64,000 bases of DNA from a virus, in the IMG/VR virus record IMGVR_UViG_3300050821_008607, positions 1 through 64,000 of that record; one strand, written 5' to 3'. The position numbers and the translations under genes were made by a program. Of the stretch, positions 29,051-37,195 are shown piece by piece (the stretch's first letter is position 1; every line of letters begins with the position of its first letter). A model generated the notes under the pieces. It saw nothing but the letters and a program-made list of their open reading frames with translations. It was not told the DNA's origin and did no database searches.

Positions 29051-29251
29051 TCACCCGGAGTACGTCCGCGGCCGGTCGGCAGACGCGGGCTTCCGCAGCC
29101 CGACGTGCTCCGGGTGCCGCACGATCACCGCGCCGGGCCCCGACTCGCTGTGAACGACCGTGACCACGACGCCCTCCCGCAGCCACTCGCCGCAGTATGA
29201 GCAGTAACCCGCCGCAGTCGGGAACCCGGGCACCTCCGCCTGCTCGCTCAT
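29051..29251 (-). CDS. Small protein, 66 aa, Cys pair
   Basis: ATG 29251 overlaps the stop of the 29248 gene. 'FPTAAGYCSYCGEWLREGVV' has a Cys-X2-Cys and beta-rich 'VTVVHSESGPGAVIVRHPEH'. It is the last of three overlapping leftward genes divergent from the large regulator. Similar trios accompany XRE regulators in Streptomyces chromosomes. Confidence 0.6.
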   Translation of the reverse strand: MSEQAEVPGFPTAAGYCSYCGEWLREGVVVTVVHSESGPGAVIVRHPEHVGLRKPASADRPRTYSG

Positions 29252-29436
29252 GACGCCACGACCGGCCGGACGACGACCTTCTTCGCCGCGGCGTGGGCCT
29301 CGTCGAGGGTGCCGTAGGCGAAGGGCCGCCCGTAGAGGCCGCATACCGGCTCGCCCCCGATGTAGTTCCGCCAGGCACCCAGCTCCTTGTCCCACACGGA
29401 CTCAACGGGAGGTGGCGCGGTCGTGGTCTCGCTCAT
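29248..29436 (-). CDS. Small protein, 62 aa
   Basis: ATG 29436 overlaps the stop of the 29433 gene (ATGA). 'SVWDKELGAWRNYIGGEPVC' and 'GRPFAYGTLDEAHAAAKKVV' are its main features. No family is recognised. Co-transcribed in the short leftward operon. Confidence 0.6.
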   Translation of the reverse strand: MSETTTAPPPVESVWDKELGAWRNYIGGEPVCGLYGRPFAYGTLDEAHAAAKKVVVRPVVAS

Positions 29437-29627
29437 GACTGGTCCTCGCACTTCGGTGTGCAGGCAACGACGGCCCACGGCAGCCGGCCGCCTTCGCTGC
29501 TGCGGGTGTAGGCGTAGCCGGCGCGGACGAACGGGCCCGCCGTGCTGCCGCAGTCGATGCACGCCTTGCCGTCTTTCTGGGCGCGGGTGGGCGTGTGCTG
29601 CTCGCGCTCCGGCGTCGTGGTTTCCAC
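29433..29627 (-). CDS. Small zinc-knuckle protein, 64 aa
   Basis: ATG 29627. 'RAQKDGKACIDCGSTAGPFV' gives a Cys-X2-Cys and 'GYAYTRSSEGGRLPWAVVAC' a second Cys with 'PKCEDQ' at the end, so a zinc site is likely. It is divergent from the 29790 regulator across two palindromes. Confidence 0.65.
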   Translation of the reverse strand: METTTPEREQHTPTRAQKDGKACIDCGSTAGPFVRAGYAYTRSSEGGRLPWAVVACTPKCEDQS

Positions 29628-29640
29628 TGGTCAACTCCCT

Positions 29641-29735
29641 GAACCTGTCGATGGATCAACCTTCGACAGGTTCGGCGGCCAGCAACAGCGTGCGAAGCAC
29701 CCGGGGTGCAGTACTCGTTTCACACACCGTGTGAA
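29641..29735. promoter_or_regulatory. Two perfect palindromes between divergent genes
   Basis: GAACCTGTCGA 29641-29651 mirrors TCGACAGGTTC 29663-29673, 11 bp arms with an 11-bp spacer. TTCACAC 29719-29725 mirrors GTGTGAA 29729-29735 across 3 nt. They lie between the leftward trio and the rightward 29790 regulator. The second palindrome resembles operators of autoregulated XRE genes; identity of the binder is unproven. Confidence 0.6.
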
Positions 29736-29789
29736 TCCGGTTCCGCTACCGTCATTGCACAGACAGTGACCTGACGGGACGGCAGCACC

Positions 29790-31124
29790 ATGGAGCCCAA
29801 CACCCTGCTCGACGCACTCCTCGACGAGGCAGGCATGTCCCACGCCGGACTCGCCGCCCGCGTCAACACCGCCGGAGCCGGACTGCCGAAACCACTCCGC
29901 TACGACCACACCGCCGTCGGGCGCTGGATCAAAGGCGAACGCCCCCGCGGACGCGTCCCCGACCTCATCTGCGACGCCCTCAGCGAACGCCTCCACCGGC
30001 CACTCAGCCACGACGACATCGGCATGGGCAAACCCGGCGTCGCACCCGCACCCACCGCCCTGACCGGATTCGTCGACCGCGCCACCGCCCTGTGGCGATC
30101 CGACCAGCAACAGCGCCCCGACGTCCAGGCCGCGCCCGCCATCGTCGGCACCGCCGCCGTCATGCCCGTCTGGGAATGGGAGAACCCGCCCGAAGACAAG
30201 GACGTCTCCCGCCCCGGCACACCCAAAGTCGGCGGCACCGACGTCGACATGCTCCGCGCCGCCCGCACCCGCTACGAATCCATGTACCGCTCCGCCGGCG
30301 GCATCGCCACCCGCGCCCGCATCGTCGGATTCCTCACCGGCCAGACCGCCCCGCTCCTGCGCGGCTCCTACAACGACACCGTCGGCCGACAGCTCTACCG
30401 CGCCTCCGGCGGCCTGGTCGCCGTCGCCGGGATCTGCGCCTACGACTCCGACGCCCAGGGCCTCGCGCAGCGCTACTTCCACCACGCCCTGCGCCTGGCC
30501 AAAGCCTCCGGCGACCGGGCGTTCGGCGGCTACGTCATCGCGCTGCTCGTCAACCAGGCCATCTACCTCAAGGACTACCGGCAGGCCGTCGCGTTCGCCG
30601 AGGCCGGGCTGCGCGCCGCCGGGGACCTCATCTCGCCCGCGCTGGCCACCGACCTCAACGCCATGCAGGCCAAAGCGTTTGCGCGCCTCGGCGACATCAG
30701 CGCCGCACACAAGGCCATGGGGCGCGCCGAGGCCGCCGCCGCCCGCATCCGCCGCGCCGAGGAACCACCCGAGACCGGATACGTGCAGCCCGGACTCGTC
30801 GAAGCCCAGCTCGCCGAGGCCCTCATCAGCCTGGAGGACTGGAGCCCCGCCCGAGCGTTCGCCGAAGAGGCCGTCCGCACCCAGGCCCACGCCCGCGGAC
30901 GCGTCCACCGCCTCGCCACCCTCACCACCGTCGACCTGGGCCGCGGCGAACCCGAACAGGCCGCCGCCAACGCGCTGGCCGCCCTCGACCTCGCCGCAGG
31001 CATGGAGTCCCAGCGCCTCCGGGACCGGTTCGTCACCCTGCGCGTCAAGCTCGCCGGCCACGGCTCGGCCGCCGCCCGGGACGCGGTGGAGCAGATCGAC
31101 GCGTCCCTCTCGGTTCCCCTGTAG
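29790..31124 (+). CDS. Streptomyces-type HTH regulator with helical repeats, 444 aa
   Basis: ATG 29790 with GGGACGG upstream. The first 60 residues have an XRE HTH ('LLDALLDEAGMSHAGLAARV', 'RYDHTAVGRWIKGERPRGRV'). Residues 150-440 are paired helices resembling TPR repeats ('LAQRYFHHALRLAKASGDRA', 'FAEAGLRAAGDLISPALATD'). It is followed by a Nudix gene, an order common in Streptomyces. It is not an obvious phage gene, so it may be cargo or host sequence. Confidence 0.75.
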   Translation: MEPNTLLDALLDEAGMSHAGLAARVNTAGAGLPKPLRYDHTAVGRWIKGERPRGRVPDLICDALSERLHRPLSHDDIGMGKPGVAPAPTALTGFVDRATALWRSDQQQRPDVQAAPAIVGTAAVMPVWEWENPPEDKDVSRPGTPKVGGTDVDMLRAARTRYESMYRSAGGIATRARIVGFLTGQTAPLLRGSYNDTVGRQLYRASGGLVAVAGICAYDSDAQGLAQRYFHHALRLAKASGDRAFGGYVIALLVNQAIYLKDYRQAVAFAEAGLRAAGDLISPALATDLNAMQAKAFARLGDISAAHKAMGRAEAAAARIRRAEEPPETGYVQPGLVEAQLAEALISLEDWSPARAFAEEAVRTQAHARGRVHRLATLTTVDLGRGEPEQAAANALAALDLAAGMESQRLRDRFVTLRVKLAGHGSAAARDAVEQIDASLSVPL

Positions 31125-31177
31125 TCGGCTGCGGTAGCGTCGCCCCCGTCATCAGGGCGAGCAGAGCGGGGACGGGC

Positions 31178-31729
31178 GTGTCGGATTCATCGGTGTGGAA
31201 GAACCTCGGCGAGCACACGGTGTACGAGAATCCGTGGCTGCGGATCAACCTCGCCGACGTCGAACTGCCCGACGGCCGTCACCTGGACCACTACCTGATG
31301 CGGCTGCGCCCCGTCGCCCTGTGCACCGCGGTCAACGCCGACGACGAGGTGCTGCTGCTGTGGCGGCACCGCTTCATCACCGACACCTGGGGCTGGGAAC
31401 TCGCCGCGGGCGTCGTCGAGGACGGGGAGTCCCTGGAGGCTGCGGCGGCGCGGGAGATGCTGGAGGAGACCGGCTGGCGGCCGGGCCCGCTCAAGCACCT
31501 GCTGACCGTGGAGCCGTCGAACGGGCTCTCCGACGCGCTGCACCACGTCTACTGGTCGGAGACGGCCGAGTACGTGGGGCATCCGGAGGATGACTTCGAG
31601 TCGGAGCGGCGGGAGTGGGTGCCGCTGTCGCTGGTGCCGGAGCTAGTCGCGAAGGGCTCGGTACGGTCGGCGAACGCCGTGGCGGCACTGCTGATGCTGC
31701 ACCAGATGCGGCGCCGACCGGTCGGCTGA
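31178..31729 (+). CDS. Nudix hydrolase, 183 aa
   Basis: GTG 31178. The Nudix box is 'GVVEDGESLEAAAAREMLEE' plus 'TGW', with all conserved Gly, Glu and Arg-Glu-Glu positions. 'HLDHYLMRLRPVALCTAVNA' and 'VLLLWRHRFITDTWGWELAA' fit the ADP-ribose pyrophosphatase-like subgroup. It is downstream of the TPR-type regulator, so it may act on a ligand of that protein. The substrate is unknown. Confidence 0.85.
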   Translation: MSDSSVWKNLGEHTVYENPWLRINLADVELPDGRHLDHYLMRLRPVALCTAVNADDEVLLLWRHRFITDTWGWELAAGVVEDGESLEAAAAREMLEETGWRPGPLKHLLTVEPSNGLSDALHHVYWSETAEYVGHPEDDFESERREWVPLSLVPELVAKGSVRSANAVAALLMLHQMRRRPVG

Positions 31730-31748
31730 GCCGTCCCGACCTGGGACA

Positions 31749-31949
31749 ATGGATCACGTGCACCACACTCCTCCCCATGCTCCGGCCTGCCGCTGCCCGT
31801 CCTGCATCAACGAGGCCATACGGCGACTGGCCGCCAGCGTGGTGGAGTGGACGCCGCAGGCCCAAGCGGAACTGGACGTGCTGTACCGGCGCTGGCAGGC
31901 GGCACGGGAGGTCGCGGACGCTGACGAGGACGAACCCGCTGCGGCGTGA
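31749..31949 (+). CDS. Small Cys/His protein, 66 aa
   Basis: ATG 31749; the GTG 3 codons on is an alternative. 'ACRCPSCINEAIRRLAASVV' has a CxCxxC arrangement and two helices, with an acidic tail. It is the last gene of the rightward cluster and is followed by a strong hairpin. Confidence 0.55.
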   Translation: MDHVHHTPPHAPACRCPSCINEAIRRLAASVVEWTPQAQAELDVLYRRWQAAREVADADEDEPAAA

Positions 31950-31969
31950 GGCATCATGGACACAGCAAA

Positions 31970-32002
31970 CCGCCCGGCCCCGACTGCTACGGGGCCGGGC
32001 GG
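31970..32002. terminator. 13-bp perfect stem between convergent genes
   Basis: CCGCCCGGCCCCG 31970-31982 pairs with CGGGGCCGGGCGG 31990-32002 across a 7-nt loop. It can end both the rightward cluster and the leftward helicase operon. There is no U-run. Confidence 0.75.
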
Positions 32003-32010
32003 AACAGCTA

Positions 32011-32175
32011 CTACAGGGCCAGCATCAACCCGCCGGCCACGACCTTGGCGACCTCGATCTGACCCGCCGACCAGCCGCGTTTCCGCGCCAGCTCGGTGAT
32101 CTCCGCGTTGAACAGCCAGTGGATCGCATGCGCCACCAGATAGGCCAACAGGACCTGCTGAGTCTTCTTCGACAC
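32011..32175 (-). CDS. Small hydrophobic protein, 54 aa
   Basis: GTG 32175 has GGAGG about 9 nt upstream. 'SKKTQQVLLAYLVAHAIHWL' is a membrane or amphipathic helix and 'KRGWSAGQIEVAKVVAGGLM' a second. It is separated from the 192-aa gene by 93 nt. A membrane effector of the neighbouring unit is possible but has no independent support. Confidence 0.5.
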   Translation of the reverse strand: MSKKTQQVLLAYLVAHAIHWLFNAEITELARKRGWSAGQIEVAKVVAGGLMLAL

Positions 32176-32268
32176 CTCTCTCACCTCCCTCCACGTCGGG
32201 TGCCGGGCAGTCTCGCAGCCGGCACTGACAATCCGGCCGCCCTCCACATAGGGGAGCGGCCCGGTCGA

Positions 32269-32847
32269 TCAGGTGGCGATGAGCAACTGGACGACTTCGG
32301 CGATGTCGTCCGGCGCCATGTGCTTCAGCAGGGTGGCGGCGACCGCCTCGGGCCGACTGATGGGGATGCTGACGGTCTTCGGCCGGAAGCCGGCCCGGAC
32401 CATGGCGGCGTGCGCGGACAGGCTGCCGGCGAGGACTTCGGCGTGGAGCTCGGGCGCGTCCTTGCGGAGGCGACGGAGGGCGGCCGTCTGGCTGGTGCCC
32501 GTCGGCCTGGCAACCTCGTTGATGTTATCAACGAGGTCGGTGCGCCGTCCCTGGCGCTCCGTCAGCACCCGGTCAAGGAGATCGACCGCCTCGGGATCGC
32601 CCGACACCACACGCTTGACCAGGTCGAGCGTTGCACCTAGGCCCTTCAGTGGCGGCCGGACCACGAAGTCCTCGAACCGCTCGTGCTGCACCAGCTCGCC
32701 GCGCTGCGTCGTGAACTCCCGCCACGACCCCTCCGCCAGCACCCGCTTCAGCAGCGCCGGCACGGTCTTCAGGCCGTGGTCACCACTACGCAGCGCCGAC
32801 CCGAGCGCGTCGACCAGGGTCGCGTTGACCTTCAACTGATCCTTCAC
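32269..32847 (-). CDS. Helicase-partner protein, 192 aa
   Basis: ATG 32847 overlaps the helicase stop (ATGA), so both are co-translated. Residues 75-192 contain 'VNDNINEVARP'-like 'RTDLVDNINEVARPTGTSQT', a helical 'RLRKDAPELHAEVLAGSLSA' and 'HAAMVRAGFRPKTVSIPI', a pattern I associate with small proteins of unknown function in actinobacteria and cyanobacteria. No catalytic motif is visible. Probably regulates or targets the helicase; this rests on the operon. Confidence 0.65.
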   Translation of the reverse strand: MKDQLKVNATLVDALGSALRSGDHGLKTVPALLKRVLAEGSWREFTTQRGELVQHERFEDFVVRPPLKGLGATLDLVKRVVSGDPEAVDLLDRVLTERQGRRTDLVDNINEVARPTGTSQTAALRRLRKDAPELHAEVLAGSLSAHAAMVRAGFRPKTVSIPISRPEAVAATLLKHMAPDDIAEVVQLLIAT

Positions 32848-34880
32848 GCGAGGTCACCCAGCCACTCCAGCAGGGTGCGGCGAATCCCCTCCAGCTGCTC
32901 CACCGTCGCCTTCTTTCGCGCCGGATGCCCGAACCGAAGCAGGTCCCCGTTGATCTCCTTCGGCGTGCGCCCGGCCTTGTAGGCCGCGCGCCGGGCCAGC
33001 AGCTCCACCTCCTGGCGCAGCATCTTCTCCCGGCGGAACCGCGGCTCCTCCACCGGATCCGGCACCACCACAGACGGCGATCCACCCGCGCGCTGCTGCC
33101 GCAGCAGCGGGACCAGGTTCAGGGCGAAACGCGTCGGGATCCCCAGACTGCGGCACTTCGCCTCCGCCTCCGCAAGTTCCTCCGGGGAGCACTCGTCGCC
33201 GCCGAGGATCGCCCGGTCGAACACCGGCGCCGACGCCGACAGGGCCGTACGGAAGTCGAACTCGCCCTGGCCGTCGCCGTCCTGCTCGGCGCGGGCCTTC
33301 TCCTCCTTCTCGGCCTCCAGCTCCAGCTGGTGCCGCAGTTCCTCCTCGATCTCGCGGGAGTGCCGCAGCAGCTCCGGGACCGCGGGGAGCAGCAGGCGGG
33401 CGTTGAACTCCTCGTCCGGGCGGGTGCGCACGAAGCGCCCGACGACCTGCCGGAAGAACAGCGGCGTCTGCGTCTTCGACGCGTACACCCCCACGGCCAG
33501 GCGCGGGATGTCCACGCCCTCGCTGATCATCTTCACGGCGACGATCCACCGGCCGGTGCCCTCGCGGAACTGCTGGATCGTGCTCTTCGCGACCTCGCCC
33601 GCCGGGTCCGTCTTCGGGTCCGACACCACCACCGGCGGCCGGGTCCCCGTCATCTGCTCGATGAGGGCCGCGTACCCGTGCGCGTGCCACTGCCGCTCGC
33701 ACACCACCAGGCCGGCAGCGTCCGGGACATCGGCGCGCAGCTCCTCCAGCATCGCGTCGGCGTGCTGAAGCATCGCGGGCATCCACTGGTACTTCGGCTC
33801 ATACACCACGTCCAGCGCGGCGGAGACGTCCTCCTCCGCCATGTGGCCGCCGAGCTTCGCCGTGAACTCCACGTTCACACCCGAGTCGCCGGTGCGGTAC
33901 TCGCGCTTGCCGCGGGACGGGTCGATCCAGCGGGCCTCGCCGTCGTAGGCGTGGAACTCGATGCGTCGGCACACTCCGTCCGCGACCGCAGCGCCGTACT
34001 CGTAGGCGTAGTCGACGACGACAGTGCCCTCGTCGTTGTACTCGACGAACGGGATCGGCGACGCCGCGTCCCGCCTCCACGGCGTACCGGTCAGCGAGAG
34101 CCGGTACGTGGCGTTCTCCACGGCCGTGCGCAGCGACTCGCCCCACGAGCGGTTGTCCCCGGCATGGTGCACCTCGTCGAGGATGACCAGGGTCGAGCGC
34201 CTGGTCACCGTTCGGATGGCGTCGGCCCCTTTGTTGTCCAGCAACTGCTGGTAGGTGACGACGCATCCGACGTACCCGGCTTTGTCGTAGTCGGCCTTGT
34301 CGGACACGGGCTTGAGCTGCAGCCCGGACTTGCCAGCGGCCACGGCCCACTGGCTGCGCAGGGCGTCGGTCGGGACAACGACGACTACCCGGTCGACGAG
34401 GCCCTGGCCCAGGAGGCCCTGAGCAATGCTGATCGCGTAGTGCGTCTTGCCGGCGCCCGGGGTGGCGCTGACGAGGAAGTCCGTCTTGGTGTTGGCGTAG
34501 AACGCCTCGGTGGCGCGCTGCTGCCAGACGCGGAGACCGTCCGCCATGGTGGAGCCCTTCGTAAGGTTGCAAGAAGGGCAGAGCGCCTGCCCGTTGGTCA
34601 TGTCGGTGGGGCCGCCGGCCACGTAGGGGATCCTGTGGTCGGCGTGCCAGCCGCCGGCGAGGGGCGTACCGCAGTTGCGGCAGTGGCCGTCCGCGTCGAG
34701 GTAGAGGGCTATTCGCTCGGTCGCGTTGAACCGGCGGCGCTGGGGGGATCCGGGCTGACCGGATGGCGAGACGCGCCTGTTCGGTTCGAACGGGAACAGG
34801 CTAGGGTCGGGCTTGTCCAAGGATGTGCATCCTTCGGGCCATGCCTCCGGCGGACGGGAATCCGCGCGGGGGCGTCGCAT
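32844..34880 (-). CDS. HNH-SF2 (DEAD/DEAH) helicase-nuclease, 678 aa
   Basis: ATG 34880 (a start near 34820 is possible). Residues 60-110 are an HNH domain with Cys67/Cys70 ('CRNCGTPL'), His79/His82 in 'WHADHRIPYVAGG' and Cys101/Cys104. Then Walker A 'SATPGAGKTHYAI' (Lys145), DEVHH 235-239, motif III 'SLTGTPWR' 262-269, and motif VI 'QVVGRFVRTR' near 478. The C-terminus has a charged helix ('EEELRHQLELEAEKEEKARA'). This resembles restriction-type helicases and suggests DNA recognition plus cleavage. An unusual cargo gene beside attP. Confidence 0.85.
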   Translation of the reverse strand: MRRPRADSRPPEAWPEGCTSLDKPDPSLFPFEPNRRVSPSGQPGSPQRRRFNATERIALYLDADGHCRNCGTPLAGGWHADHRIPYVAGGPTDMTNGQALCPSCNLTKGSTMADGLRVWQQRATEAFYANTKTDFLVSATPGAGKTHYAISIAQGLLGQGLVDRVVVVVPTDALRSQWAVAAGKSGLQLKPVSDKADYDKAGYVGCVVTYQQLLDNKGADAIRTVTRRSTLVILDEVHHAGDNRSWGESLRTAVENATYRLSLTGTPWRRDAASPIPFVEYNDEGTVVVDYAYEYGAAVADGVCRRIEFHAYDGEARWIDPSRGKREYRTGDSGVNVEFTAKLGGHMAEEDVSAALDVVYEPKYQWMPAMLQHADAMLEELRADVPDAAGLVVCERQWHAHGYAALIEQMTGTRPPVVVSDPKTDPAGEVAKSTIQQFREGTGRWIVAVKMISEGVDIPRLAVGVYASKTQTPLFFRQVVGRFVRTRPDEEFNARLLLPAVPELLRHSREIEEELRHQLELEAEKEEKARAEQDGDGQGEFDFRTALSASAPVFDRAILGGDECSPEELAEAEAKCRSLGIPTRFALNLVPLLRQQRAGGSPSVVVPDPVEEPRFRREKMLRQEVELLARRAAYKAGRTPKEINGDLLRFGHPARKKATVEQLEGIRRTLLEWLGDLA

Positions 34881-35053
34881 TGCCGACCGTCAGACAGGCG
34901 GTCGATGTGAAAATCCTACGCCTACAGTCGGTCACTTTGTTACCAGCAGACGCAGCGTCAGCAACAAGGTCGCGCAGGCGAATCCGCACCGTAGGGGCAC
35001 CACTGGCCAGGGTGACACCCAAATCCCTTGCTGACACTGCGTGAACGCAAAAC
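34881..35053. promoter_or_regulatory. Intergenic: putative helicase promoter
   Basis: A leftward TAGGAT -10-like box lies at 34918-34913, about 33 nt before the helicase ATG; its -35 is not clear. The open frame 34801-35037 (leftward) has no Shine-Dalgarno and no coherent product, so I do not call it. The terminator of the late operon follows at 35054. Confidence 0.4.
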
Positions 35054-35089
35054 AGCGCCCCCGCCCGGCCGAAGCCAGACGGGGGCGCT
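35054..35089 (-). terminator. Late-operon terminator
   Basis: AGCGCCCCCG 35054-35063 pairs with CGGGGGCGCT 35080-35089. Read leftward, the stem is followed by TGTTTTGCG, a U-run. It would end the late transcript after the endolysin, about 125 nt beyond its stop. Confidence 0.85.
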
Positions 35090-35213
35090 CAGTGGTCGGG
35101 GCAACAGGGTCCAGCTTCCGGGCTGCTGGCGCCCGCCGGTGCGCCGCCGTGGCGGTCGGACCGGTCCATCCCTCCCCTGGACGTCGCCCCTGATGGGAAG
35201 TCTCGGGAACAGG

Positions 35214-36062
35214 CTACTTCCCGGCGACCAGGGACTCGTACTGCGCCTTCGAGATCGTCACCGGACCCGTCACGCCAGCAGCCTTGAACGCCGCCAGGTC
35301 CGCCTCCGTCGCGATGTGCGACAGCCTGCCGTCCGCGAGCAGGAAGTCGCCCGGCCAGTTCGGGTCCGGCATCTCCTTGCGGTTCACACTGACGATGATC
35401 ATGTCGATCTCCTTCGGGACAACCGGCACAGGAACCGGCGTAGGAACAGGCTTCGGGGTCGGGGCAGGCGGGGGCTTCGGCTGGAACGACAGCGCCCAGT
35501 CCCGCAGCGCCGCCGTGCTGGGCAGATGGCAGAAGTCGCGGTCCACCGACGCCGCCGAGTACTGGTGGAACAGCCACGGCGCGGTGATCCCCGGCTGCCC
35601 GGCCGGAAGACCGGCGGTGGCGATCCACAGGAAGTCGCCGAAGTAGCCAGTCTTGTCGACGTTCCGCCAGTAGTCGACGTTGCAGTACATCCCCACCGGG
35701 TTGTGCGGCAGCTTGCCCTTGACGTACTGCAGGAACGCGTCCTTGTAGGCGGCCTGCTGGGACTTCGACACGCCCGCGTTCGCCGAGTCGTAGCCCTCCC
35801 AGTCCAGGCACACCAGGTCGCCCGGCTTCCACGCCACCTGCGAGAGGAAGTGATCCGCCTCCGCCGAGACGGAGTTGCCCATGTGCGGGTAGTGGTAGCC
35901 GCCCCACACCAGGCCGTTGGCCTTCGCGTGGTCCCGCTGCGACTGCCACTCCGGGTTCGTGTAACCCGTCCCCTCAGTGACCTTCACGAACGCGAACGAC
36001 AAGCCCGTAGTGTCCGGGGTCGCCGACTGGTACGACGCCCAGTCCTGGCCGAAGATGCCCAT
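35214..36062 (-). CDS. Endolysin: GH25-type muramidase, 282 aa
   Basis: ATG 36062. Catalytic fold: 'GIFGQDWASYQSATPDTTGL' with 'FAFVKVTEGTGYTNPEW', 'VCLDWEGYD' (the acidic catalytic pair near residues 84-87) and 'WLFHQYSAASVDRDFC'. A proline linker ('PKPPPAPTPKPVPTPVPVPV') leads to a small C-terminal module (about residues 215-282). There is no signal peptide, so a holin is needed. Modular build is typical of actinophage lysins. Confidence 0.9.
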   Translation of the reverse strand: MGIFGQDWASYQSATPDTTGLSFAFVKVTEGTGYTNPEWQSQRDHAKANGLVWGGYHYPHMGNSVSAEADHFLSQVAWKPGDLVCLDWEGYDSANAGVSKSQQAAYKDAFLQYVKGKLPHNPVGMYCNVDYWRNVDKTGYFGDFLWIATAGLPAGQPGITAPWLFHQYSAASVDRDFCHLPSTAALRDWALSFQPKPPPAPTPKPVPTPVPVPVVPKEIDMIIVSVNRKEMPDPNWPGDFLLADGRLSHIATEADLAAFKAAGVTGPVTISKAQYESLVAGK

Positions 36063-36071
36063 CCGAACCTC

Positions 36072-36518
36072 CTAGGTGATCAGGCCGGGGACGTACAACT
36101 GCGCCGTCCAGTCCGCGTGTGACGCCGTGTGCGCCCCGCCGTGCCCACGGTGATGAAACGGGCACAACCAGCGGAACTCCCCAGGAGACGACTCTAGCCA
36201 GGCCGCGATCTCCTCGGCGGTCGCGTGCTCGCTGATCTCCGGGAAGTCCTTGTGCAGGGCGTGCGGATCGGCGGCGTTGGCCGTCGCGAACTCCAGCACG
36301 GCATGGTGGAGTTCCAGCGGGCCGACAGCGCAGTGCTCGGCGCCGACGCGCTCACCGACGTAGCAGACCGCCCCGGCGAGGTGGTGCCGCCGGAAGGCGT
36401 TGAACGCCCCGTAGTGTGGATCATGGGCCCGGGGGGCGTGGTCCGGGAAATGCATGACGTACCGGTGCGTCTCCGACTGCGGATGCGCAGCGACGACATC
36501 GGGCTCGGGTGTGCTCAT
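36072..36518 (-). CDS. HNH-like protein beside the lysin, 148 aa
   Basis: ATG 36518. 'HCAVGPLELHHAVLEFATAN' and 'LCPFHHRGHGGAHTASHADW' form a His-rich, HNH-like fold. Such a gene near the lysin is repeatedly seen in actinophages. The catalytic activity is unproven. It ends 10 nt before the endolysin start. Confidence 0.6.
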   Translation of the reverse strand: MSTPEPDVVAAHPQSETHRYVMHFPDHAPRAHDPHYGAFNAFRRHHLAGAVCYVGERVGAEHCAVGPLELHHAVLEFATANAADPHALHKDFPEISEHATAEEIAAWLESSPGEFRWLCPFHHRGHGGAHTASHADWTAQLYVPGLIT

Positions 36519-36546
36519 GAGGGTCTCCGGGGGTGGGCGGCAGAAA

Positions 36547-36569
36547 GCCCCGGCCAGCAGGCACGGGGC
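36547..36569 (-). terminator. Small hairpin upstream of the HNH-like gene
   Basis: GCCCCG 36547-36552 pairs with CGGGGC 36564-36569 and is followed leftward by TTTCTG. It may attenuate lysis genes from the rest of the late operon. Weak in length. Confidence 0.45.
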
Positions 36570-36584
36570 GAGAGGTGGGGTGGG

Positions 36585-36932
36585 TCAGCGGCTCTGGTGT
36601 CGGTCTTCCGGCCACGCTCCATGCAGATGGAGAGCGTGGATCTCGCCGACCTGGGCGACGACCGCGGCCATCTCCTCGCGGTGCGCCGCCAACTCCGAGG
36701 CGTGCGCCTCCTGGCGGCCGACCAGCTCGCGGTGCGCGGCCATCCGCTCGTCGTGCTGCCGGTCCTGCCGGTGACGCGTCAGCAGATGGGAGGCGATCAG
36801 GCCCGGGGTGATGATGATGAACTGGGCCTCCACATTGCCCTGCACCTCGGCCAGGCGCGCCACCAGCAGGTACACGTCGTACGCCAGCAGCAGGGCCAGC
36901 ACCGGCAGCCAGCGGAGCAGAGTGCGCCTCAC
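36585..36932 (-). CDS. Membrane protein, holin candidate, 115 aa
   Basis: The GTG at 36932 overlaps the upstream stop (GTGA). 'LLRWLPVLALLLAYDVYLLV' and 'FIIITPGLIASHLL' are two hydrophobic segments, then a charged coiled coil ('RHDERMAAHRELVGRQ'-like). It stands near the endolysin, so a holin or spanin-like role is plausible. Not proven; the two neighbouring membrane genes are alternatives. Confidence 0.6.
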   Translation of the reverse strand: MRRTLLRWLPVLALLLAYDVYLLVARLAEVQGNVEAQFIIITPGLIASHLLTRHRQDRQHDERMAAHRELVGRQEAHASELAAHREEMAAVVAQVGEIHALHLHGAWPEDRHQSR

Positions 36933-37195
36933 GACGCCTCCCGGTGCGCGGCATGCGCCCGCTCGACCGTCAACGGCCCATCGGGATGGTGACGCCGGCA
37001 CAGCACAGCACCCGCCGCGGTCTGATGCCGACCCAAGCGCGGGCAGCGCACGATCTCGCAGTTGTGGCGCCGGTAGATACTCACCAGGCCGCCGACGATC
37101 GCCAGCTCACCCAGATCCGCACCAGCGCCCGACCACCACAGGTAGGCCCGGCCCGACGCGTCATCCAGGCCCAGGACGTGCAGCAGGACATGCAT
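36929..37195 (-). CDS. Small protein, 88 aa, one hydrophobic helix
   Basis: ATG 37195 in a TGATG overlap. 'LLHVLGLDDASGRAYLWWSG' and 'GAGADLGELAIVGGLVSIYR' are followed by a Cys/His tail 'CEIVRCPRLGRHQTAAGAVL' plus 'CRRHHPDG', which could bind zinc at the membrane face. A lysis-cassette partner is possible. Confidence 0.55.
   Translation of the reverse strand: MHVLLHVLGLDDASGRAYLWWSGAGADLGELAIVGGLVSIYRRHNCEIVRCPRLGRHQTAAGAVLCRRHHPDGPLTVERAHAAHREAS

Noticed and set aside
34801-35037. 78-aa leftward frame upstream of the helicase
   Set aside because: No ribosome site, overlaps the helicase gene's 5' end, and looks like promoter DNA.
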